Source of the DNA: Gymnorhina tibicen
Lineage: Eukaryota > Chordata > Aves > Passeriformes > Artamidae
Direction of reading: 5' to 3'
DNA: 64,000 nucleotides
NCBI GenBank assembly: GCA_013399875.1
Contig: VXAZ01005694.1
Location: 853,331-917,330, forward strand
Position 1 is the stretch's first letter. Each line of letters starts with the position of its first letter. Shown piece after piece: positions 27,017-36,529 of this stretch. Both the position numbers and the translations under genes were made by a program. A model generated the notes under the pieces. That model saw only the letters and a list, made by a program, of their open reading frames with translations, did not search any database and was not told the origin of the DNA.

Positions 27017-27079
27017 GATGCAAAATGGTAAAGGTGCAAAGGGTAATGGTGCAAAAGGGTAAGGGTGCAAAAGGGCTTA
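27017..27079. repeat. Short minisatellite, about four 15-16 bp units
   Basis: Four consecutive imperfect units of the type GTGCAAAAGGGTAAGG. The copies differ by single substitutions and one-base length changes. There is no coding content. Confidence 0.8.
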
Positions 27080-28259
27080 GCAGCACTTAATCACTGGCTA
27101 ATTTAATATTTATAAAGTGATTTAATAGGATTTATTACAATTGCTAGAGTGACCTAATAACAGATTCAAGATAGCACCATTCCTGCTGTACTTGAGAGGG
27201 TATTTGAATCAATTCACATGCATGCACACACAGACAGAGTTATCTGCATCTATCTGTACAAAGGTACCTGTTAAAAATTCCTCAGGTGCAGTGAAATACT
27301 CACACTGGATGCCTTTGCATCTCTCAGTGGGTGGAGGAATGGAGTTACCAGCCCAGGCCCTGTCATCAACTTTCGACAACAGCCCTCCAGGAATCACAGA
27401 GTTGAGACTTCATGAGCTCTGAGAGGCATCCCGCTCACAGGGAGGTGCTGGCACAGCCCACTGTGGTCCAGGAGAGCTCAAAAGGCTTCACTTAGCACCT
27501 AACAGGAATCCCTAAGGTTGTAGAGCAGCCCCAAAGAGAAGGCAGCAAATGCACCCCCATGCTGGAGAAACAGGACGTAGCCTGGGATTCAGGGTAGCTC
27601 TGGTGGTACTTTGGAATGTATTTCTAACCCCAGTCCTTGAGTTTTGGTGAAAACTTTTACTTTGGTGTTACTAAAATTGCTGTCTTGCAACCACTGCAAA
27701 GGCAGCTGCTGCAGGGAAATTATTTTAGTGAGCACTGAAAATCCACAGCTGGCTGATAAATTTGGGTACTGTCCATTGCACTCATGGAGGGGGGAATCAA
27801 TCAAAGCATTTTAGAAATGTCTTCCTCACATAAAAACTTCCTTCACTACTGACGTACCACTTCCTACTGACATTGCCAGATCCATGAACATGACAAAGTG
27901 CAAATAAGACTGATAGAAGTAGCTCTGTCTCAGTTAGAGTAGACCTTTCCTGCTCTAAGTTATTGGGGGTTGTTTAGTTTTGTTTTTAGAGAAAGGCTGA
28001 GAGCATGCAACAATTCAGAACCATGCTGAAGACAGTGACAGGGTATAGTATAAAAGGGAAAAATTTGGGTGCACTGGCTGCCACAGGCATCCTACAAGAA
28101 GGCCCCCCTGCAAAATGGTCACCTCCTGCACGGTGCCAGCCACACTTTGAACAGCACTGCCACGTTCACCCTTGCCCACACCCACAGGCTGCAGTTTGGG
28201 GGTGCACGGGGCTGGGTGCCCCGGGAGGGCAGCCAGGTTGCCCAGGGTGTGACAGGGAA

Positions 28260-28269
28260 GTGACTCAGC
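28260..28269 (+). promoter_or_regulatory. Candidate NRF2/NF-E2 site (GTGACTCAGC)
   Basis: Exact match to the antioxidant response element core RTGACnnnGC in its NF-E2-like form. It lies about 3.2 kb upstream of the GC-rich promoter region of the AKR1B gene. Mammalian AKR1B10 is induced through NRF2, so the position makes sense, but single 10-bp matches also occur by chance. Confidence 0.3.
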
Positions 28270-28289
28270 CAAAGCACAGGCGAGCATTT

Positions 28290-28655
28290 AGGGATTAAAC
28301 CCTCCCTCCTGTTAGGAGAGACCGAGGGAGCTGAGGATCTTTAGTCCGGAGAAGAGAAGGTTCAAGGGGAGTTTATAAATACCTGAAGGGAAGGTGCAAG
28401 GAGGACAGAGCCAGGCTCTTTTCAGTGGTGCCCAGCGCCAGGAGGAGAGTCAGTGGGCACAAAGAGAGACAGAGGAAGGTCCCTGTACCACTACAAAACA
28501 CTTTTCTACTGCATGGTTTGCCCAGAGATGTTGTGGTGTCTCCCATCCGGACACAGCTCTGAGCAACCTGCTCTCAGTGGCCCTGCTTGAGCAGGGAAGA
28601 GGACAAGACGAATTCTAGAGGTCCCTTCCCATCTCACCATTCTGTGATCCTGTGC
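28290..28655 (+). mobile_element. CR1 LINE fragment, plus strand
   Basis: The block contains recognisable degenerate CR1 3'-region phrases in order: a 'ctgaggatctttagtccgga' type segment, an 'acctgaagggaaggtgcaag' type segment, a 'tgcccagagatgttgtggtg' type segment and a terminal 'gaggtcccttcccatctcac' type segment ending in a TTCTGTGATCCTGTG tail. It is 5'-truncated and full of stops and indels, hence inactive. Confidence 0.85.
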
Positions 28656-28973
28656 TGTGTCTCAATCTTCACCCACGGCATATTCTGAAAAGGTGCCCAG
28701 TATGCCTTCAGACTCACGGGGAAAAAACTCAAGTTTTACTGAAATATAAATAGCAATACTTACCTTCTTAACAGTTCAGAGAATCACATTTGTTGTTTCA
28801 CTATTGTTGCAATTAATACATTGCAATGTTTTGTCAGCTGTGCAGGAGAAGACACTCGTGACAGGCTCATTAGCATTAGCTCAGGAAAATAATGCACATT
28901 GTTTCCCCAAGGAACACCATCAGCAAGGCTGACTCATGCTGGGGCTTTCTATCTAAAAACTTTCATCTCTGAA

Positions 28974-29020
28974 GGCTGGACCTGATGGTCTTGGAGATCT
29001 TTTCCAACCTTAATGGTTCT
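28974..29020 (+). mobile_element. CR1 LINE 3'-tail remnant
   Basis: The short segment 'ggagatcttttccaacctta' with the preceding 'ggacctgatggtc' matches the final part of CR1 elements on the plus strand. Only the tail survives. Confidence 0.7.
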
Positions 29021-31309
29021 GTCCAGACAAAACATTCCCAATAGCATCGGAGTGTCCACATAAGAGATCTGCATTTTTGCATCTCAGCAAAAGCTGATCA
29101 AGAAGGAGCACCTTTACTCTCTAGAAAGAGTCACTCCAAAGGAGGGGCTGCTCCAAATCAGACACTCGTAAACTTCCAGTCAGGTGATAAAGAGCCATAA
29201 AAAGGTTATGGGCAAGTCAGCACCCGTATCTGCACAGTCTGATTCGTGAAACAGCACGGCAGGGTGCCCAAGGGACTTGCCAGGCTCTGCAGGCAGTGGA
29301 ATCACCATGACTCAGTAAAAAAGTTGAGGTGGGTGGGCCTCAGTCACCACCCATAGTGCATCCAGGAAATAATAGTAGTTAAAAAATAATTAAAGCCATT
29401 TAAACCCTCATAAATTCAGGTTTTATATGGCTTTAAATGATGAGTTACCTTCCTCCATGCAGATAAAGAAATCAGAACAAAGATGTTTGAACAGTAAAGC
29501 CTGTACACATAACAGAGTCCTTCCAGCAGTTCTCCTCTGCCAGCCCATGCTGTGGCTGAGTTGCCAAAATCTCTCCCTGCTCCTCCCTGGCCTGCAGGAA
29601 GTTCACTCCAAAATCATTAATGTCTTCGAATAAAGATTTACAGGGAGGGTAATTGTTGATGGCTCTGTTAAACAAACAGGTAAAAATAAAAAAAGGAAAA
29701 AAGGCAATTCTGTGGGGTTTATACCTTCCAGACCAAGATTTGTTGCAATTAAAGGTACACTTAATAGCTTAATCTCGGCATTTTCTAGCCTGTTCTCTAC
29801 ATAATTTTTGTCAGTTCCTGTTGCTGTAGCAATCAAGTGCCTTTAATAAAAAATTAAGTAATATGGATATGACATAGGCTTGGCGTAAAATCTTTTCAGT
29901 GTAATTGGAGATCAGTATAAGAAGAGGAGTGTGGCCCTTTCTGGCCTTAAAAACAATGTACCATTACTAAACTTACAAAATTTATGAAATTTCAACAGAC
30001 CTTTTTCTTTTTCTCTTTTTTTTTTTTTGGTAGATCTTTCTTTTCTGCCAAATCCATCATATCTCTTGCAGTAGCTTTGTCTTTTTCTCTTTTTTTGGGT
30101 GGGTTTAGCTTGATGTACGTGTTTTTTCATATTTGTTTTCAATAGAAGACACCTCCTCTCGCTGCTCTCGTTTGACCATACTGGAGTTATCAGCCACCTT
30201 GAAAAATTTGATTCCCTGCTTCTCTGTCTCTGCTTCTTATCAGTTTGGGGTTTTTTTCCATTCTGGAACGTGTGATGACATGCAAGGCAACAGAAAGATG
30301 ACAATAAAGCTTGGTTAAGCCAATGGCTTAGAAACCAGGCCAAGGAGAGCAGGAAGAGGTTTTGGTTATATTTAAACCGAGAACATGCATTTGCCAACCA
30401 GCTGAAAATACTGTCCTATAAAAGCAGTTTAAATAATGCAAATGCACATAAATTTTAATAAATCACATCAAACATCATGGTTAGTGGCTCAGTAATTCAC
30501 GGTTGCCTCTATATTTTGATAGGCAGACATTATAAGTCTAAGTATAAAATATTTAACTCTCGCTCACACTGTACAAGTCACAAGATGGCACCAGTGGAAC
30601 TCCCACAGTGTGTAAGTTGGTGGTCAGGGATCAGCAATGAGCAAGAGGGAGTTTATAGCAATATAAGGAAAAGAAAAAGTAGACTCAAGCAGCAAAGCAT
30701 CCCTACTGTGATAACAAAATCCAAAATCTCTGTGACACGTGAGATGCCTAAGGTAGGGTGCTGAACTTGCATCAGCTTCATAGTGTGAAGCATCTTTTCT
30801 CCCAGACAGCTGCCAGCTAAGCAGCCCAGTCCCTCCAGGCTGTGGCTCTTGATTTCTGAGGCACTGCACTCGTACAAAGTCTCCTGCCACCTTTAAAGAT
30901 CAGCCTTTTCACCCTACGCGAAAAGCAGGCGGGTTATTTGGGCTAAAGCACTGCCTGTTGACAAGCTGCGATCACAAATCCCTTTTGCAGCCTCTGACAC
31001 CCTACCAGCGCTGGGTGAAATTTTAACTGGAGGCCAGGGAGATCTTTCACACAGACTGAGGCAATGGTCCCGCAGGGAGCCCACCCCCTCTGCAAAGACA
31101 GGGAACACAGAACTGAGCTAAAAGGTAAGGCCACATTCCCTTTTAATGAATTCCTCTGTGAACAGCAGGTGAGCCTAATATTTTTGAGGACAAAATACGA
31201 AAAATGCAGTCCATTTGCCACCACTTGAGAGCGAGAAAATCCTCTAGCTGACACCCATTGCCTCATGCAGAAATCCTCCTGGCACCCTCAGGTTCTCTCA
31301 GCTGTGGTA
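29021..31309. other. Intergenic stretch upstream of the AKR1B promoter region
   Basis: No supported gene. A T-rich tract at 30000-30100 gives a Lys/Arg-rich minus-strand frame that is low-complexity noise. This stretch could contain distal AKR1B control sequence, but I see no defined element. Confidence 0.45.
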
Positions 31310-31457
31310 CCGTAGAGTGATTAGGGCTGGAAAAGACTCTGAAGTCGTCGAGTCCAACCAGTCCCCAGCCACCACCATGAGTATCGCCAACCCCTGTCCC
31401 CAGGTGCCACATCCACACGGCCTTTCCAGCGCTTCCAGGGATGGCGCTGCCACCACC
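31310..31457 (-). mobile_element. CR1 LINE 3'-end fragment abutting the GC-rich island
   Basis: The + strand reads 'gattagggctggaaaagact', then a 'gtcgagtccaaccagtcccc' type segment and a 'ccaggtgccacatccacacg' type segment, the reverse complement of the CR1 3' region. The element is on the minus strand, and its truncated 5' side stops where the GC-rich island begins. Confidence 0.85.
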
Positions 31458-31581
31458 GCGAAGCGCCGGGCCCGCGGCTGAGCCATGTGCTCTCGGCTCG
31501 CTCATTTTCAGAAGAACAGCTGAACCAGCACCGAGGCTCTCCGCGGCCTCCCGCCCCACGGGCATCCCGCGTGTGTCGCGT

Positions 31582-31591
31582 ATGACGAGGC
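31582..31591 (+). promoter_or_regulatory. Candidate antioxidant response element (ATGACGAGGC)
   Basis: Exact match to RTGACnnnGC inside the GC-rich promoter region, flanked by a GC box. NRF2 control of mammalian AKR1B10 is established knowledge; its action here is inference from position. Confidence 0.35.
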
Positions 31592-31680
31592 GGGGAGGGG
31601 GGGCTGGGCGTGGGGCGAGGCGGGGCCGGGGCAGCTCCACTCTTAGAGCGGCCTCGGGCAGCCCTGGGCAGGCTTCCGAG

Positions 31681-31685
31681 GGACG

Positions 31686-31716
<31 letters not shown>

Positions 31717-31770
31717 CGACCGACCGACCGACCGACTGACCGACCGACCGACCGACCGACCGACAGACAG
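31681..31770. repeat. GACG/GACA/GACC tetranucleotide repeat
   Basis: About 22 tandem GACN units, moving from GACG through GACA to a long GACC block, interrupted by one GACT and closing with GACA again. An ambiguous base (N) follows at 31782, a sign that sequencing through the repeat was difficult. Repeat length here may be wrong and may vary between individuals. Confidence 0.95.
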
Positions 31771-31890
31771 CCACCGGCACCNGATCGGTGTGGCCGCCCG
31801 CTCGGAGCGCCCGATGGCGGCCGCTTGTGTAACCGGGCGGGCTGCCAGGCGCGGGGGGGCCGCGGGGAGACAAGGGCAAGCGGAAAAGGC

Positions 31891-31919
31891 ATAAAAAAAA
31901 AATATATATATATATATAT
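31891..31919. repeat. A-run followed by (TA)n
   Basis: A homopolymeric A run passes into about nine TA repeats within the GC-rich promoter region. It can be mistaken for a TATA box. Confidence 0.85.
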
Positions 31920-32382
31920 GAATTAAGGGCTGAAGAAGGGGGAAGGAGGAGCAAAAAAAAAAAAAAAGACGGGGAGCGAAAGAAACGCACCAAAACGTCC
32001 GAGCGGCGGCGGCCCCGGGATGGGGTCGCGGTCTGAGGGGGGGCCTGGCCACGGAGCCGCCCTCGCGGGGCAGATTTGGGGAAGGTGAAGTGGCGAAACT
32101 CCTTGAGCAACACCGGGAGCAGACAGGGGAGATGACAGTGGATATTGCGCTGCTGGCAGTGGCAGAGCTGCAAGCCTTGCGGAAACAAACTCCTTTCCTC
32201 TCTCTGCCCGTTCCCTGCGAAAATGCTGTTTGCCTGGGAACTCCAGTTGGAATCCAGTTAAATGCAGGTGCTGAGGAAACTCCAGGAGCAGCTGGAAAGG
32301 GGGACTGTGTGGAGCTGTCACAGCGCTGAGCCCTGGCAGGAGGACATGGAAGAGCTCATGGTTGTCTTCTGTTTGCTTTCAG

Positions 32383-32550
32383 GCTCCCCCGGGAAAGGTG
32401 GAAGAGGTGGTGAAGTTCGCTATTGGTGCCGGCTACCGCCACTTCGACTGTGCCTATTTCTACCAGAATGAAAACGAAATAGGCAACGCAATCCAGCAGA
32501 AGATCAAGGAGGGAGCTGTGAAACGGGAAGACCTCTTCATTGTCACTAAG
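32383..32550 (+). CDS. AKR1B-like coding exon 2
   Basis: 168 bp, phase 0 at both ends, preceded by GCTTTCAG and followed by GTACAAGG. It encodes residues 23-78, beginning [10 protein letters not shown]. It includes [18 protein letters not shown], with catalytic Asp44 and Tyr49, and ends [10 protein letters not shown] with catalytic Lys78. The length is identical to mammalian exon 2. Confidence 0.95.
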
Positions 32551-35500
32551 GTACAAGGATGCAAGATTATCGGGGCGTTTACCTTTCTTTGCAGAGAAAC
32601 CCTTGTACCTATAAAGTAACACAGTGACCTGTTCCTTTCTCTGACATTCACTTCATGGTTTCCTTGTTGTGTCTTAAAAGTTCTATCCTGTATTTGCAAT
32701 TTGGGCTCTTTGCTTTATCAGTAACCATTGACAACATAGGAAAGATAGCACGGGTATTACTCACCTAATAATTTCCTCACATCGATTAAGTCAATTGTAT
32801 TGAATGTTCAATTGGACACACCCCAGAAAGATAAGGGGGGGGAAAAATAAAAGACAAGACAGTTGTCTGGATTCATCAGTGCTAAGCAAGACATTTGAAA
32901 ACTGTGTCATGTACAAATGGTAATCCTGAAAGGGAACAGAAATCAAAGTATTTAATATGTGTTTTCTTCATTCCTTTATCTCATCCACTTGTCTCAAAAG
33001 TGCTCCTTACCAAAAAGAACAGTTCAGCTAATAAATCTATGGCTTGGGGTTTTCACCAGCAAAACCAGAAAACTCTGCGTATAACTAAGATTTTTCCATA
33101 TTAAGCTTTGTTTTTGTTAAAGGACATGGTTTAATTTAATATTACTTATGAGTTCTTCTATTTAAAAAACTTGAATTTTGATTTCAAAAATGAAGTAAAA
33201 TTGACAACTCTTCTCACTGTGGACAGTTAAAAGGGACAGAAGGAAGGTAGCTCAGTACTCAAAACTTAGGGCTGAAAAAAATAATTGTAACTGACAGTTT
33301 TGCTGTGTCAGATACACTTGCCAGAGTGTTACATTTATGTCTGACAATCTCTTTTCGTAAGTGGGAGCCCTGACTCCACCTCACGACTGCCGGCTTTGTG
33401 GTACGTTTGTCCTACCTAACAGTGAAATGTTACATCCTCATCTTCAGCATGTCCCGACTTAAGTGGGGAGGGAGTTGTCCTGCCAGACCCCCTGGTGACA
33501 AGTTTCTGTCCCCTGGTGTGCCCTGTGGGAGCTGTAAAGTGACGGTCGGGCTCGGTCTCTTCCCACAGCTGTGGAACACGTTCCATGAGAAGTCCTTGGT
33601 TAAGGTAGCATGCAAGAAGAGCCTTGCTGCGCTGCAGCTGGACTACCTCGACCTCTACCTGATGCACTTCCCGATGGGATTCAAGGTAGTCCTGCTCTCC
33701 ACACCATTCCTCCTTACCTGCCCAGGAACACGGTGCCTTCTCTCACCTTTGCTCTCTCATCTTCATTACACAGCTGGGATATGGGGGTCATTTGGCTCTT
33801 CCCTGAACCCAGAGGTAGCAAGCATTTGGTCACTTAGTCGTGGTGTGTTTTTAGCACAGGGGTCTGGCTTTTCCTGCCTGTTGGAGTGAGAGAGTCGTAG
33901 GTGTGAGCCCCCCGGGTCTTCTGGAAACCAGCACAGGATGGTGGTTGCAGCACGGACATCTCGGGTTCTGGAGGTGTTGGCTCGGTCTGAAGTAACCAAC
34001 AGTGAAAAATGAAGCATAGCACAGAGAGAATGTGCTTCTTCCCCAAGTCCACATCTGTGTAAAATAAATAAAAAACTAGAATAAAGGGGCGGGGGGGGGG
34101 GGGGTGTCTGCTCCCTTCTCTCCAGATCTGCCCAAGTTACATAATTATTACTAATCCCCACACTCTCTGCATGTAGGGACTGATTTCGAGAAATATGGCC
34201 CTCATCCAAAAGAGAATATGAATGGACATGCATCATTTTTAGTTATGCAATATGTTTAAACAACTTGCTAACTTGCTGCCTGTAAATGCAGTCAGAAGTG
34301 CTGTAGGAAAAGTACACGGTAGGAAATTCAACACTTAAAAAGTCTGTGTTTTATCTGCCTTGAAATAACAGGCCGGTGAAGAGCTGCATCCCCTGGATGA
34401 CAAGGGCCACAGTATTCCCAGTGACACAGATTTTCTGGACACGTGGGAGGTAAGTAAATATTTGCTCTTTGGAGCAGGTACCACCACTGAAGATGCGGCA
34501 GAGATCTGTGTGCAAAATGAAACTGAGGGATATGTTTGGGTATGAAGGACAGCCACACAACACTGTATTTCAACCAGATAGCTGCTTCCATCTCTTGTTT
34601 TGGGGAGCAAGAAGGGGATGTTTTTAGTAAGGCTAAAGAGGAGGAAGCTATCAGCACTGTAGGTGCTGTGGCTAAAATACTTGAATACACACAGTGGTAG
34701 CATCAACCCTTTAGATTAATCCAGGTGTGGCTGTTAATTCACTGGGTGTTGCATACAGTTAGGAAATTCTATTTTCTTTTGTTAACTGAGCCACTTTTAT
34801 GTAATCCAATCTAGCATGAGTTGTTTGTTCATTTGTCACAAGCTTGAGAGAAATAAAATAATGTAGTTTGACAGTAATACCACCAACTCATTCCCACACT
34901 TTGGTTGTCCTTACCCATTAGGCCATGGAAGAGCTGGTGGATGCTGGCCTGGTAAAAGCCATTGGAATCTCCAACTTCAACCATGAGCAGATTGAAAGAC
35001 TCTTGAACAAGCCAGGACTGAAATACAAACCTGTAATGCTCCAGGTGAGAATTTTATTTCCATTCCTCAGCTAACCTTGCAGTCTAGAATCATAGAATGG
35101 TTAGGATTGGAAGGTACTTTAAGGATTGTCTAGATCCAGCCCCTTTCCATGTGGTTGGAACCTACCACTTAGAAGTATTCCCAAATATATTTAAAATGTG
35201 TGTGTCTGTGTGTGTGTATATTTAGAGTACGCCTAAATTAATATAATATATAAATATAATATCTATGTCCTATATAAAAATATATAATTTATATAATATA
35301 TGTATTTATTATATAAATTCCTATAATATATATTTAGAGTAGTCTTAAATGTATTCAGCAAAATCCCCACTGTGAGTTTCTGTACCAGCATGGGACTATA
35401 CTGGGATGCACTGGACTTACTCATTTTCCAACATAAAATAAACCACTCAACTTCATTGCAGAAAGGAGGGTCCAAGTGTACAATTCCATAACAAATTCTC

Positions 35501-36489
35501 ACCACATACCTCATGAGTGCAATCACAGGACAGCAGCAGCAGCAGCTTAGGGACCTTCTGATTTCCTTCCATACTGCAACTTCTTTGCACTCAGCTGAGG
35601 GTGCTGAATGCCCGTCTCTTCCAGATGGGGAATACCCAGGGAAATCCCCACAGGAGCTCAGGTCTAAGTAAATTACTGTACATATTTTTGATGTCACCAT
35701 GCCTGGTAGCAAAGCTCTAGTGTTTAGGAGCGGCTGGGTACGTGCACAGGGCCACATGAAGCAGCACAGACACAGCCCTGTGGTCGTGCCGTGGCTTGTG
35801 GCAAGCTGAGCAGCATCCCCATGGAGCTCCTGCTGCTTTCAGTTCAAGGACATCTTACCCAAAGATCTGTCTGCAACATGATCTTGCCTCCTTAAGTTAG
35901 CTCAGATCATCTCCCCAGGCTTCTTCTTCAGGAATCAGGGAGGCTCTTTGAGGCAAGGAGAGGATGGGTGCATCAGAGGAGAAAATAAACTTCAGGCATC
36001 CTGACCTGCCCCTGTGAAGATGCAGTCCTGCCCCGTAGTAGTCCAGAAGGCTCCTTTCCCAAATTCCACAGAGATAACACTTTCACTCTTCTCATCTATT
36101 TTTTGCTTTCTGTGGGTAATATGTAGCACGAGAAAGCTCTGTTCTCTGCTAGGCCTCTAGACACTGCTGTGACATTAATAACTTTTTTGTAAGACAGATT
36201 TGAGTCATGATGCTGGAAGTCAAGTCCTAACATTTTCCGTGACCCAAGAGGATTTAAAATGTAATGCTCTGCAGCCCAGCGAAGCCTGCCTCTTCATCAA
36301 CCATCTTTCTGTGCTTGCAGGTGGAATGTCACCCATACCTGACCCAGGAAAAGTTGCTCAAGTACTGTAAATCCAAAGGGCTTGCTATGACTGCGTACAG
36401 CCCCCTGGGCTCTCCTAACCGCCCGTGGTAAGAGAGCATCACAGCCTTTCTGTACACAAAACAGTGCAGCTGCAGCTTGAACTATGAAA

Positions 36490-36529
<40 letters not shown>

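Larger units (their letters stand above)
31441..32090 (+). promoter_or_regulatory. GC-rich CpG-island-like region, likely AKR1B promoter
   Basis: This 650-base block is far richer in G+C and CpG than everything around it. It contains GC boxes (GAGGCGGGG type, near 31588 and 31617), an expanded GACN tetranucleotide repeat, an alternating TA tract (31891-31919) and poly(A) runs. It ends about 290 bases before AKR1B exon 2, so it is probably the promoter or first-exon region of that gene. No TATA box can be assigned with confidence, and the canonical coding exon 1 is not visible in it. Large open frames across the block on both strands come from lack of stops in GC-rich repeats. Confidence 0.6.

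Noticed and set aside
29912..30397. 161-codon Lys/Arg-rich minus-strand frame
   Set aside because: The lysines come from T-rich low-complexity tracts on the plus strand; there are no domain or splice features.
1..31440. A second AKR1B copy upstream, as expected for a tandem cluster
   Set aside because: No segment encodes the YRHFDCA, LYLxHxP or IPKS motifs anywhere else in the window.
31890..31919. TATA box for the AKR1B promoter
   Set aside because: It is a simple A-run plus (TA)n repeat, and no start site at a fixed distance can be shown.
32020..32084. ATG at 32020 followed by 65 bases to a good donor (AAG/GTGAAG) as AKR1B exon 1
   Set aside because: The phase does not match exon 2 (phase 0 is required), and the sequence bears no resemblance to the AKR1B N-terminus.
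31263..32188. Several long frames on both strands across the GC-rich island, with Ser-Val-Gly-Arg or Asp-Arg-Pro-Thr type repeats
   Set aside because: The repeats are just the GACN tetranucleotide array read in different frames. Open length follows from lack of stop codons in GC-rich DNA, and no frame is preferred.
32262..32267. Mini first exon ATG CAG joined to exon 2 at 32383
   Set aside because: It would be in frame but would give a protein lacking the first beta strand and Trp20, with no supporting signal beyond a CAG/GT.
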